Positions 1 to 9,800 of a stretch of 64,000 nt of DNA are shown piece by piece. This stretch comes from Candidatus Baldrarchaeum yapensis (lineage in GTDB: Archaea > Asgardarchaeota > Baldrarchaeia > Baldrarchaeales > Baldrarchaeaceae). The stretch's first letter is position 1; each line of letters opens with the position of its first letter. Location: NCBI GenBank assembly GCA_016840465.1, contig JAEOSH010000001.1, forward strand, positions 56,763 to 120,762, written 5' to 3'. A model generated the notes under the pieces. That model ran no database searches, was not told where the DNA came from, and saw only the letters and a program-made list of their open reading frames with translations. The position numbers and the translations under genes are program-made.

Positions 1-35
1 CCGCGAAGTAAAAAATAAGTCAGGGGAGACGTGCA

Positions 36-461
36 ATGGCGAAGCGGGAGCTGAAGGTGATAATAATAACCGGTAGGTCAATAGAGCAAGGAATAGCGAT
101 AGAGGGCGGAAAGATGGAAATGGAATATCCTAGGGCATGTGGAGTTTGTTACATGGATCCTTCTGACATGGAAAAACTGGATCTGATAGCAGGCGATCCT
201 GTGCTTGTTAGAACAAAATTCGGCGAGGTTGTTTTGACGGCTGTCAGATCGGAATATGCACCCCATGAGGGGATAGTGTTCATTCCCATGGGGCCATGGG
301 CCAACAAAATCATAGACCCCAATACTAGTAGTATTGGAATGCCATCCTTTAAGGGTGTAGAGGGTGTCGTCCAGAAGTTGGAAGATTTGGGAAAAAGGCC
401 GCCGACAGCCACCGAAATAGTTGAGGAGGTTAAGAAGACGGAGGGGTCCAAATATGCCTGA
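36..461 (+). CDS. fwdD: Formylmethanofuran dehydrogenase subunit D
   Basis: This 141-residue protein resembles the small FwdD/FmdD subunit, which carries the molybdopterin-dinucleotide-binding beta-barrel fold of the tungsten/molybdenum formylmethanofuran dehydrogenase. The enzyme reduces CO2 onto methanofuran at the start of the archaeal tetrahydromethanopterin C1 pathway, or runs in reverse. The length and the beta-rich stretch around ERSIEQG-like and PMGPWAN segments fit the family. ATG at 36 follows a purine-rich AGGGGAG site. The 3' end overlaps fwdB by 8 nt, so the two are translationally coupled. Subunits A and C are encoded about 11 kb away. Confidence 0.88.
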   Translation: MAKRELKVIIITGRSIEQGIAIEGGKMEMEYPRACGVCYMDPSDMEKLDLIAGDPVLVRTKFGEVVLTAVRSEYAPHEGIVFIPMGPWANKIIDPNTSSIGMPSFKGVEGVVQKLEDLGKRPPTATEIVEEVKKTEGSKYA

Positions 462-1767
462 GGTTGTTACGGATGTTGTTTGTCCCTTCTGTGGATGTTT
501 ATGTGATGATTTAGAAGTTGTCGTTGAAAATGGAAAGATAGTGGAAGTGAGAAACGCCTGCTCACTTGGAACCGCAAAGTTTCTTTCTGCACAGAAGGAG
601 GACAGAATAAGAAAACCTTACATAAGAAAAAACGGAAAATTCGTAGAAGTTTCCTTAGAAGAGGCCATTAATAAAGCGGCAGAGATTCTGGTAAATGCCA
701 ATAGACCACTACTTTACGGATGGAGCTCCACCGAGTGTGAGGCGCACAGAGTTGGTATTATGCTGGCTGAGGAGTTAGGTGCCGTTATCGATAACACCGC
801 GAGTGTATGCCACGGGCCATCGATAATAGCCGTACAAGAAATCGGTCTCAGCGGATGCACGCTGGGACAAGTGAAGAATCGTGCTGATCTGATAATTTAT
901 TGGGGCTCCAACCCATCAAGTGCACATCCTAGGCATCTTAGCAGATATACAATGTTTTGCCGTGGTTTCTTTAGAGATAAAGGGGCAAAGGAACGAACTC
1001 TGATAGTAGTTGATGTCAGAAGAACAGATACTGCAAAGCTTGCCGATTACTTCGTGCAGGTCAAGCCCGGGGGAGATTATGAATTAATACAGGCGCTAAG
1101 ATATGCTATTAAGACGGGAGATCTGGATAAAAATGAAGTTTCTGGCGTTCCCAGAGACCTCATATTGAAAATTGCCGAGTTAATGAAAAGTTGTCACTTT
1201 GGTGCACTATTCTTCGGCTTAGGTCTTACAATGAGTAAGGGCAAACATAGAAACATAGATGCGGCTCTAAGTCTTGTTAGGGATCTGAACAGGTACACGA
1301 AATTCGTTCTGATGCCCATGCGCGGTCATTACAATGTAACGGGCTTTAACACCGTGTCAACATGGATGACCGGCTACCCATTCTCGGTAGATTTCAGCCG
1401 TGGGTATCCACGATATAATCCTGGAGAATATTCGGCTGTTGACGTACTTTTAAGAGAGGAATGTGATGCCGCACTCATCGTTGCGTCAGATCCTGTGTCT
1501 CACTTCCCCAGAAAGGCCACAGAGCATCTTGCAAGAATTCCTCTCATCGTTATAGATCCGCATTGGACACCTACCGCTATGCTCGCCGACGTAATACTAC
1601 CGCCTGCGATTGCTGGCATAGAGGTTGATGGGACCGCTTATAGGATGGACCACGTACCATTGATGTTAAAGAAGGTCATAGATCCACCAGAAGGATGTCT
1701 GCCAGACAGAGAACTTGTTAAAATGATTTTAGATAGGGTTAGGGAATTAAAAGCGAGGAGTTCTTGA
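454..1767 (+). CDS. fwdB: Formylmethanofuran dehydrogenase subunit B (Mo/W catalytic subunit)
   Basis: This protein of about 437 residues is the catalytic bis-molybdopterin subunit. An N-terminal CPFCGCLCDD motif binds a [4Fe-4S] cluster. The ASVCHGPS segment supplies the probable cysteine ligand to Mo or W, so this copy is the Cys form and not a selenocysteine form. The IIYWGSNP and VVDVRRTDTA stretches are typical of the molybdopterin oxidoreductase fold. I place the start at the ATG at 454, preceded by GGAGGGG, because upstream in-frame codons give an implausible arginine-rich tail. It overlaps fwdD and ends 1 nt before the convergent hdrA gene. Confidence 0.92.
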   Translation: MPEVVTDVVCPFCGCLCDDLEVVVENGKIVEVRNACSLGTAKFLSAQKEDRIRKPYIRKNGKFVEVSLEEAINKAAEILVNANRPLLYGWSSTECEAHRVGIMLAEELGAVIDNTASVCHGPSIIAVQEIGLSGCTLGQVKNRADLIIYWGSNPSSAHPRHLSRYTMFCRGFFRDKGAKERTLIVVDVRRTDTAKLADYFVQVKPGGDYELIQALRYAIKTGDLDKNEVSGVPRDLILKIAELMKSCHFGALFFGLGLTMSKGKHRNIDAALSLVRDLNRYTKFVLMPMRGHYNVTGFNTVSTWMTGYPFSVDFSRGYPRYNPGEYSAVDVLLREECDAALIVASDPVSHFPRKATEHLARIPLIVIDPHWTPTAMLADVILPPAIAGIEVDGTAYRMDHVPLMLKKVIDPPEGCLPDRELVKMILDRVRELKARSS

Positions 1768-1768
1768 A

Positions 1769-4186
1769 TTAACCAGCAATTTTTCTCTTCTTTCGCTTTT
1801 TCAACCACTCTGATATTACTTTCTTCGTGCGCTCTATTTCCTCACGTGGTATCTTCTTTAGATATTCTACCATTTCACTAATTGCTTGGGCGAATTGTAA
1901 GCCTTCTGCAGCGCTGAACCAGGCCAGCCTCACTCTGTTTGTGTCCACTCCTAACTTTTCTAGTTGCTTTATGAGTCTCTCGTACCTCCGCTGAGCGTTT
2001 AGGTTTCCGGAAATATAGTGGCAATCCCCAGGGTGGCAACCTGACCATAGAACCATACCTGCGCCCAATTCAAGAGCCCTGTATATGAATTCGGGCTTAA
2101 CCCTTCCAGAGCACATAACACGTATTATTCTCACATTGGGCGGATACTGTATTCTACTGACACCCGCAAAATCTGCGCCTGCATAACTGCACCAATTGCA
2201 ACAAAACGCAATGATCTTTTCTTCTGGATTTTCCTCTAGCGCTGCCTCTATTTGTGCCATTATTTGCTCATCCGTGAACTTGTTCTGATCAAGTGCGCCT
2301 GTGGGACATTCGCCCACACATGTACCACATCCCTTGCATGCTGCCAGTGTTATTGTTGGCGGAGTTTTTCGAAGTTCCTCTATCGTTATTGCGTTGAACG
2401 GGCAAACCTTCTGGCACAATCCACATGATTTACACACTTCTGGATGTGCTAAGAAAGATGTTATCCCCTCTACTACCACCTGACCGCTAACAAGCAATCT
2501 TGCAGCTCTCGCAGCGGCCGCGCTTGCCTGCGTAACACTGTCTTTGATATCCTTCGGCCCCTCCGCACCACCACATATGAATATTCCATCGGTCGCTGTA
2601 TCTACCGGTCTGAGTTTCGGATGTGCCTCGAGGAAGAAGCCACTCTCTCCTGTCTGAAGGGGAGTTACTTTTAGTAATTCCTTAGATCCCTCAGATGGCA
2701 CCGCACCTACCGATAGTATCACGAGATCTGCTTCTATTGTCATTAATCTACCAGATAGCGTGTCTTCGAATGTTATTAGCAGGTTCTTTGTCTTCTTGTC
2801 CTCTCTTATTTCGCTGGGGTGCGCACGTATGAACCGAACACCAAACTCTCGCACCCTTCTATACAGTTCCTCAAATCCTTTCCCAAATGCTCTTATGTCC
2901 ATGTATAACACTGTAATCTCGGTGTCCGGCCAGTGCTCCTTTATTAAGAAGGCGCTTTTCAGTGTTTCCATGCAACAATAGTATGAGCAGTAAATCCTTC
3001 CCGTTCTCTTATCTCTCGTTCCAACACATTGTATGAAAACTACATGCTTTGGTCTCTTTCCATCGGAAGGTCTCACGAGTTCGCCACCAGTGGGTCCTGC
3101 TGCGTTAGTCAGTCTTTCGAACTCCATCGTTGTGATCACGTTTTCGTAGATACCATATCCCCATTCCTTCAGTTCCTCTTTACTAACGGTATCAAATCCA
3201 GTTGCTACAATTATGACGCCGACCTTTAACTCCTTGATTTCGGGTTGCATGTTGAAATCTATAGCCTTAGGCTCGCAAACTTTCTCACAGAGCCGACATT
3301 TGATACAGTGATCCATATCAATGAGGTAAGAGGGAGGAATTGCCTGTGCGAATGGTATGTATATTGCTTTTCTTGGTGATAGCCCGACATCAAACTCGTT
3401 AGGAACTATTACCGGACAAACGTTTGCGCACTCTCCACATGCAGTACACTTATCTTCGATTACGTATCTGGGCTTTTTCAGTACCTTTACGGTAAAGTTA
3501 CCGACGTACCCACTTATCTCCAGTATTTCCGAATATGCCAAAATTTCTACATTTGGATGGTGGTACACCTCAGCCATTTTTGGTGCAAGTATACATATTG
3601 AACAATCGAGCGTTGGAAACGTTTTATCAAGTTGGGCCATACGTCCTCCTATTGAGGGTGCGCGCTCAACCAGATATACTTTAAACCCCATATCCGCAAG
3701 ATCTAATGCCGCCTGAATTCCCGCAACTCCTCCTCCTATTACCAACGCCTTATTCTCCACCGGAACCACTATATCCTCTAATGGCTTTAACAAACGTGCT
3801 TTTGCAACTGCCATCTTAACGAGGTCCTTTGCCTTTTTTGTCGCCTTTTCGGGTTCCCAGAGATGGACCCATGAACAGTGCTCTCGTATGTTTGCTATTT
3901 CTAGTAAGTATTTGTTAAGGCCTGCCTTCTCAACACATCTTCTAAACGTTTCCTCGTGAAGGCGAGGGGTACAACATGCTATCACAACGCGATTCAAGTT
4001 ATATTTCTTTATATCCTCTTGAATTTCTCTTTGTCCGACCTCACTGCACGTATATAAGAGATGTTTCGAGACAACAACCCCAGGAAGCGTTGATGCAAAT
4101 TTTGCAACTTCTTCACAGTCAATAATGCCTCCAATGTTTTTACCACAGTGACAAACATATACTCCTATTCGCACCTCATCGGACAT
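1769..4186 (-). CDS. hdrA: HdrA-MvhD fusion (FAD/Fe-S heterodisulfide reductase-type subunit)
   Basis: This fusion of about 805 residues starts with an HdrA N-terminal domain (CHCG at residues 12-15). It continues with the FAD domain (GGGVAGIQAALDLADMG), the LDCSIC motif next to the flavin, and a first ferredoxin insert (CTACGECANVCP and CIKCRLCEKVC). A second ferredoxin pair follows (CKSCGLCQKVCP, CKGCGTCVGECP). The last 140 residues or so are an MvhD-like [2Fe-2S] domain (CCNWCSYAG, CSGR, CHPGDCHY). HdrA is the site of flavin-based electron bifurcation in Hdr complexes, and MvhD normally links it to a hydrogenase or formate dehydrogenase. The ATG at 4186 follows a GGAGG site. No HdrBC partner is adjacent, so its partner may be the distal hdrBC gene. 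Confidence 0.88.
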   Translation of the reverse strand: MSDEVRIGVYVCHCGKNIGGIIDCEEVAKFASTLPGVVVSKHLLYTCSEVGQREIQEDIKKYNLNRVVIACCTPRLHEETFRRCVEKAGLNKYLLEIANIREHCSWVHLWEPEKATKKAKDLVKMAVAKARLLKPLEDIVVPVENKALVIGGGVAGIQAALDLADMGFKVYLVERAPSIGGRMAQLDKTFPTLDCSICILAPKMAEVYHHPNVEILAYSEILEISGYVGNFTVKVLKKPRYVIEDKCTACGECANVCPVIVPNEFDVGLSPRKAIYIPFAQAIPPSYLIDMDHCIKCRLCEKVCEPKAIDFNMQPEIKELKVGVIIVATGFDTVSKEELKEWGYGIYENVITTMEFERLTNAAGPTGGELVRPSDGKRPKHVVFIQCVGTRDKRTGRIYCSYYCCMETLKSAFLIKEHWPDTEITVLYMDIRAFGKGFEELYRRVREFGVRFIRAHPSEIREDKKTKNLLITFEDTLSGRLMTIEADLVILSVGAVPSEGSKELLKVTPLQTGESGFFLEAHPKLRPVDTATDGIFICGGAEGPKDIKDSVTQASAAAARAARLLVSGQVVVEGITSFLAHPEVCKSCGLCQKVCPFNAITIEELRKTPPTITLAACKGCGTCVGECPTGALDQNKFTDEQIMAQIEAALEENPEEKIIAFCCNWCSYAGADFAGVSRIQYPPNVRIIRVMCSGRVKPEFIYRALELGAGMVLWSGCHPGDCHYISGNLNAQRRYERLIKQLEKLGVDTNRVRLAWFSAAEGLQFAQAISEMVEYLKKIPREEIERTKKVISEWLKKRKKRKIAG

Positions 4187-4496
4187 TATCCATTGCCTCC
4201 TTTCCGGATTATTGTAACTTGTAATTGTAAGATCAGCTTGCAGACTGCTCTGTTGTTGAGTAATACTGTTATTAAGCTTCACTTACTCGTACTGATGATC
4301 TACTAAATTAATACAGGTAAAAGTTTTGTTTGTAATTCGTGATCATCAGTATGATTCGAGGTTTATGCTGATTGGACGATTTGTTATTCTGCTCATGTTG
4401 CAATTTCCTTATCCACCCACAGCAGAAAGAGTAAGAATCACTTACGTAAAAAATTTAACTCGGATCATGATTAAATCATGTACATGGATATGATAT
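4187..4496. promoter_or_regulatory. Intergenic region with 11-bp inverted repeat upstream of hdrA
   Basis: These 310 bases contain no convincing gene. An in-frame extension of hdrA to 4282 reads as low-complexity residues. The notable element is an 11-bp perfect inverted repeat, TACTGATGATC at 4290-4300 and GATCATCAGTA at 4341-4351, centred about 135 bp upstream of the hdrA start. It could be an operator, but no regulator can be named from the sequence. Confidence 0.35.
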
Positions 4497-4570
<74 letters not shown>

Positions 4571-4574
4571 TTCT

Positions 4575-5363
4575 TCATTTTAGCGTTTTAAACCATTCTT
4601 TGATTTCGATCGGGCGAAAGGCTTTTAACACCACACCTGGAAGTTCATTTCCTATTTCTGCTATGATACCGGGCGCTGTTGTTCCCCTTTTGCATACAAT
4701 TGCATGTTCTAGTAATCCTAACCTTTCAATTCTTATTATGTCTCTTAAGTGGCCTGTTCTTATGATGGCCTTTCGTACCGTCTGGCGGGGAGCGCCGCAC
4801 ACGATCACTCTCTCTAATCCACTTCTTACCCATCTTTTTATTGTCTTTAATTGATTTTCTGAAATTTCAGCTTCTATCTCCATGTTAACGTTATTTATGT
4901 CTACAATTTTTATTTCAACTGGCAAATTGTCTATTAGGGCGAACTTCTGTGAGATTTGTCTTAATGGAACCTTTGCAGAAGCAACAAGTTGCTTTCTAAG
5001 TTTATAAAGCGGAAGAAGTGCATCTTTTGGGACGGGTTTTACGACTCCTATGTCGACATAGATGCCGTAGCCGAACTCTTCCGAGTCTATTATTCGTCCT
5101 CTTAGAACATCTCCTTCGCTTATCTCATCAAACGACTTTATTGACTGATATTCCATTCTCAGATAATTTGCAGCAACTTCAGCGTCTTCCCCCTCTATAA
5201 CTACTTTAACATAGTTTCTTTTATTATCTGCGATAGATACGTCAACAATCCTGGCGTCAAGAGACCCTATTTTTCTCTTAATAATATGTTTAAGGGATTG
5301 TATTGCCTGATCCCGAAACGGACCGTATATCTTCTCCAGTAGTATTACCTCGGTGCGTGCCAT
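4575..5363 (-). CDS. DUF2110 family archaeal protein
   Basis: This 262-residue protein resembles the archaeal DUF2110 family, which is commonly found beside the TFE gene. An OB/S1-like stretch (RGRIIDSEEFGYGIYVDIG) in the middle suggests RNA or nucleic-acid binding. Its biochemical role is unknown. It overlaps the 3' end of the TFE gene by about 19 nt on the same strand, indicating a two-gene operon, and the conserved neighbourhood suggests a link to transcription. Confidence 0.75.
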   Translation of the reverse strand: MARTEVILLEKIYGPFRDQAIQSLKHIIKRKIGSLDARIVDVSIADNKRNYVKVVIEGEDAEVAANYLRMEYQSIKSFDEISEGDVLRGRIIDSEEFGYGIYVDIGVVKPVPKDALLPLYKLRKQLVASAKVPLRQISQKFALIDNLPVEIKIVDINNVNMEIEAEISENQLKTIKRWVRSGLERVIVCGAPRQTVRKAIIRTGHLRDIIRIERLGLLEHAIVCKRGTTAPGIIAEIGNELPGVVLKAFRPIEIKEWFKTLK

Positions 5364-5908
5364 GCCGCCGTACTCCTTACACTCTCCAAGTCCTTTTCTA
5401 ACTTACTAATCATTATTTCCAGAACCTTGATCATTTGAGAGTTATCGAAGGGTACAAGTGGTGACTTGCACACTGGACATTCAAAGTAGTTCTCCATGGC
5501 CTCTTCAAATTTGTATCGTTTTAGATTGTGATTTGGACAGTAGTAATAATTCCCAGACCGCTCATATTCTAACCTTTCTTTTAACTTCTTAAGGACTTCA
5601 CGTTTCCTCCTTATTACGAGGTCCTTTATGTTCTCGAGGTTTATCCTCCAGAAGTATGTATACCATCCAGTTTCTTCATCCCGCACTCTCCTATAGATCG
5701 CAATATTGTAGTTATGAAGAAGGTATAGTATTTTTCTGACTTCATTTGCTTTCATCTTAAGCATTTGAACAAGTTCCTCGTCTGTTGCTTCTTTTTTCTT
5801 CAACAACGCAAGAACAACGTCGAGAGCTGCTTTACCCCCGATGTCTAGGATGACCGCCGAGAGCAACGATAGAAGTTCTGGGTTAATATTGAGTTCTTCA
5901 CTCGACAT
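5345..5908 (-). CDS. tfe: Transcription factor E alpha subunit (TFE)
   Basis: This protein of about 187 residues has the layout of archaeal TFE, the homologue of TFIIE-alpha. The N-terminal half is a winged helix (DEELVQMLKMKANEVRKIL, then the wing RVRDEETGWYTYFW), followed by a basic helix. The C-terminal part is a zinc ribbon with ligands in CPNHNLKRY and ECPVCKSPL. TFE stabilises the open complex of RNA polymerase during initiation. I chose the ATG at 5908; a GTG 12 nt upstream is possible. Confidence 0.9.
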   Translation of the reverse strand: MSSEELNINPELLSLLSAVILDIGGKAALDVVLALLKKKEATDEELVQMLKMKANEVRKILYLLHNYNIAIYRRVRDEETGWYTYFWRINLENIKDLVIRRKREVLKKLKERLEYERSGNYYYCPNHNLKRYKFEEAMENYFECPVCKSPLVPFDNSQMIKVLEIMISKLEKDLESVRSTAAWHAPR

Positions 5909-6143
5909 TCTTGCAAGCACACTCGTTTTCTCTTTTCACCTTTAATTAATTATAAATAAAAATTGAAGTTAAAACTTATCCCATCAGGTGAAAGAGTCAG
6001 GCATCATAGTTAGCATGTGATACGAATTTTCCATTTATAATTTTACGATTGAACTTTAGTTATCGGATAATAAAGAGTGCGATACCTTTATAGATACTCG
6101 TTACTCACTAAGGCAAGAGTCCCCGAAGAGGAGTTGAGAGAAA

Positions 6144-6371
6144 ATGCCTTATAAGATCGTACCACTATATTCGAAATGTATAGGATGCGGAGATTGTGTT
6201 ACCGCTTGTCCGATAAATGCAATAGGAAAAAGAACTGCACGTGCAGACATGGTTACGCTCAGGGTGAGAAATGGAAAGGTTGAAGTTGTTAATGAAGAAT
6301 TGTGCGATGGTTGTGGCGTTTGTATAGAGGCATGCCCCACTAAGGCAATAAAGATAGAATTTGTCCAGTAA
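6144..6371 (+). CDS. 2[4Fe-4S] ferredoxin
   Basis: This 75-residue ferredoxin has two CxxCxxCxxxCP motifs, CIGCGDCVTACP and CDGCGVCIEACP, separated by a beta-hairpin spacer of about 25 residues, as in FwdF-like or polyferredoxin modules. It probably carries low-potential electrons between the Hdr, Fwd and POR enzymes encoded in this window. A GAGGAG site precedes the ATG, and the gene faces the convergent mvhD gene. It is transcribed alone. Confidence 0.85.
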   Translation: MPYKIVPLYSKCIGCGDCVTACPINAIGKRTARADMVTLRVRNGKVEVVNEELCDGCGVCIEACPTKAIKIEFVQ

Positions 6372-6388
6372 GAAATGAGTAAAAAGTA

Positions 6389-6817
6389 TTATTGTTGGCT
6401 TGTACTTTCATCTGGGAAGAGCGGCCCCAATTTTATTATCTGTTCTGTGAATTCCTTCACTACTTGTGAAAATTTGAGTCCCTCTGAGGCCGATACCCAT
6501 TCCAGCCTCAGTCTTTCGGGCTCTATCCCTATCGCCTTAAGTAGTTTTTTTAATTTCTTGATCCTTCTCTCAGCTATTAGATTTCCTTCAACGTAATGGC
6601 AATCTCCAGGATGACATCCACATATTAGCACGCCGTCTGCGCCGTTTTCGAACGCTTTTAGCACGAAGATCGGGTCTACTCTTCCACTGCACATTACTCT
6701 AATTATTCTAATTGTGGGAGGATATTGGAATCGGCTAATCCCAGCCAAGTCCGCACCGCCATATCCACACCAATTACAACAAAAAGCTAAAATCCGTGGA
6801 AATTTCCAATTAGACAA
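6389..6817 (-). CDS. mvhD: MvhD-like [2Fe-2S] electron-transfer subunit
   Basis: This 142-residue stand-alone MvhD-type protein has the conserved CCNWCGYGGADLAG, MCSGRVDP and GCHPGDCHYVEGN motifs that bind its iron-sulfur cluster. In methanogens MvhD joins HdrA to the [NiFe] hydrogenase. Here it is the last gene of the hdrBC-hdrAA'-mvhD operon and overlaps the HdrA gene by 8 nt. It is close to the fused C-terminal domain of the other HdrA in the window, so the module appears both fused and free. No hydrogenase genes are visible. Confidence 0.88.
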   Translation of the reverse strand: MSNWKFPRILAFCCNWCGYGGADLAGISRFQYPPTIRIIRVMCSGRVDPIFVLKAFENGADGVLICGCHPGDCHYVEGNLIAERRIKKLKKLLKAIGIEPERLRLEWVSASEGLKFSQVVKEFTEQIIKLGPLFPDESTSQQ

Positions 6818-9800
6818 TTACCTCACCCCTTAGTGCTGTATTAACCATTGCAAGGATTTGTTCATTCGTGAAGTGACGCGGTATTATTGCGCCGACCGGG
6901 CATGCGGCCTCACATGCCCCACAGCCCATGCATAAGACGTTTACTACGTGTGCTTTTCTGATAGTTATCTCGAAGCCCTTCATTTTCTTCGTTATTGTCT
7001 TCATTTCGATAGCGCCAGCGGGACATACCGCGGCACATCTACCACATCCAATACATTTGTCTTCGTCAACAACAGATGTTATACCTTCCACAATAACGTA
7101 TCCTCTTGATAGCAATATTCCTGCTTTTGCAGCCGCACCAAGTCCTTGCGCTATGGCCTCATCAGCGCTCTTTGGATAGTGTATTGCGCCACAGAGGTAT
7201 ATTCCTTCACTCATGAACTCCAATGGCCTGAGTTTCGGATGTGCCTCGAGGAAGAAGCCATTCGCATCTCTAGGGACTTTAAGCATTTGAGCCAGTTCGA
7301 AGGCGTCTTCTTCTGGCACTATTGGCGTGGACAAACATACCCTGTCGGCTGGGATTTCGATATATTCTCTTAATAGTGAGTCGTATACGCGCACCTTTAG
7401 CTTTCCGTTGAACTTTCTAACTTCTGGTGGTTTGTCTTCGGGGAATCTTATGAATTTAACGCCATATTTTGTCTGCGCGTCCTTATACAGTTCCTCGTAG
7501 CCTTTTGCGAACATCCTAATATCTCGATAAAGTATTACGACTTCACAATTCTTATACTCTGACTTTACGATAACTGCGTTCTTTATAGCGTTCATGCAGC
7601 AGATTCTTCCGCAGTATGTGCGTCCCTCGGGCTCTCTCGCTCCTACACACAGAATCATGACTATTGTTTCTCCGTCCTTTATTTTGCGTTCTTTCAACAG
7701 CTTCTCAAACTCGAGCATTGTATGCACGTTTTCGAGTTCTCCATAGCCGTAGTAACCATAAGGTTTGAATTCCTTTCCTCCTATTGCTGTAATTATCGCG
7801 CCTACGTTCAACTCTTCCTCCTTTCCATCATGTTGAACTTTCACCGTGTAATTTCCGGGATATCCCTTTATTTCCTTGACAACTGTTGAAGTCATGACTT
7901 TGACTCTTTCATTTTCGTTTATCGCCTTGATGAGTGGATCTAGGATTTCCTTCGGATCTTTAAATCCCGGGTAGAGTTTATATAACTCATTTAATATTCC
8001 ACCAAGTTTACCCGTCTTCTCGACGAGTATCGCCTCGAATCCTTGTTCTGCAACATTTAATGCTGCCGTCATTCCGGCAACTCCGCCACCTATTACCAAT
8101 ACCTTCTTAATTACCGGAACTTTTTCTCTCTTCTGGGGATTCAGCAATATTGCTTTTGCTACGGCCATTCTTATCAGGTCCTTCGCCTTTTCGGTTGCTT
8201 CTTTAGGCTCGCGCATATGGACCCATGAGCACTGCTCTCTTATGTTTGCAAATTCGAATAAGTAACGGTTTAAGCCAGCCTCCTCGCAAGTTTCTTGGAA
8301 CAACGGTTCATGTGTTCTGGGCGTGCAGGCTGCCACGACCACTCTATTCAACTTTTCCTGCTGTATTATTTCCTTCATCTTTGTGAGAGAATCCTGAGAG
8401 CACATGAATGTGTGATGGGATGCATGTACTACATATGGCAATTTCGCGGCATACTGCGTTACTTCCTCAACATCGATAACGCTTGCTATGTTACCACCGC
8501 AGTGACATACGAAGACCCCTATCCGTGGAGGCTCTCCGCTCACGTCTCTTTCCGGAGGCAGTACCTTTTCACGTCGCTTTAACGCTGCTACTTTTAAGAG
8601 AGATGCGACAATTCCAGCTGCAGCACTTCCCTGAGCGACGCTATCCGGTATGTCCTTAGGTCCCTGCGCAACCCCTGTAATGTAAATTCCAGGTTTGATG
8701 GTTTTTACCATGTGGAATGGGTCCGCCTCCTTGAAGTAACCGTATTCGTCGAGTTCTATTCCCAGTATTTCTGCGAGTTTTTTCGTGCCTTCTGATGGGA
8801 CTAGTCCTATCGCTAAAACCACCAAATCGACTTCCATTTCCTTTATCTCGCCCGTTTCGGTATCCTCATATCTAACGATTGGATTGTGGTTTTCGGGGTT
8901 TTCGAGTATTTCTGCAACTCTTGCACGTATATATTTGGTGCCATACTCGTCTCTTGCTCTTCTATAGAATTCTTCGAACATTTTTCCATATGCTCTTAAA
9001 TCCATGTAGAAGATGTAGCATTCGGTATCCGGCCAGTGGTCCTTTATCAATATCGTATGTTTTGTCGAGTACATGCAACAAACTCTACTACAGAACATGT
9101 TTCCTGTTTTTTCGTCACGCGATCCAACACACTGTATGAACGCTATCCTCTTGGGGTGCTTCCCATCGGACGGCCTGACAACCTCACCGCCTGTGGGTCC
9201 AGATGCCGATAACAGTCTTTCGAGTTCCAAACTCGTTATTACATTCGGGTATTTTCCATAACCGTACTCAGGACGGCCTGAGGGATCAAAGGGGTCGAAA
9301 CCTGTTGCAACAATTATTGCGCCGACGGATATTTCTATTTCTTCGGGTTTTTGATTAAAGTTTATCGCCTGCAGTTCGCATGCTTTTTCACACAGTCTGC
9401 ACTTTATACAATGGTCCATGTCAATTGTGTAGATTGTTGGAACGGCTTGCGGAAACGGTATGTATATCGCCTTGCGCATCCCCAACCTTTGGTCAAACTC
9501 ATTTGGTACGTGAACCGGACAGACTTGGGCACACATTCCGCAACCGTTACATTTCTCTTCGTCGACATAGCGCGGTTTCTTTAGGATTTTTACCTTGAAG
9601 TTTCCTGCCTCGCCCTCTACCGATATGACTTCGGAATACGCGAGTATCTTTATGTTGGGATGTCTATACGCCTGTACCATCTTAGGAGCGAGGATACACA
9701 TTGAGCAGTCGAGAGTCGGGAATGTTTTGTCCAGTTGGGCCATGTGACCTCCTATTGTGGGAGTTCTCTCAACCAGATACACGTAAAATCCCATATCCGC

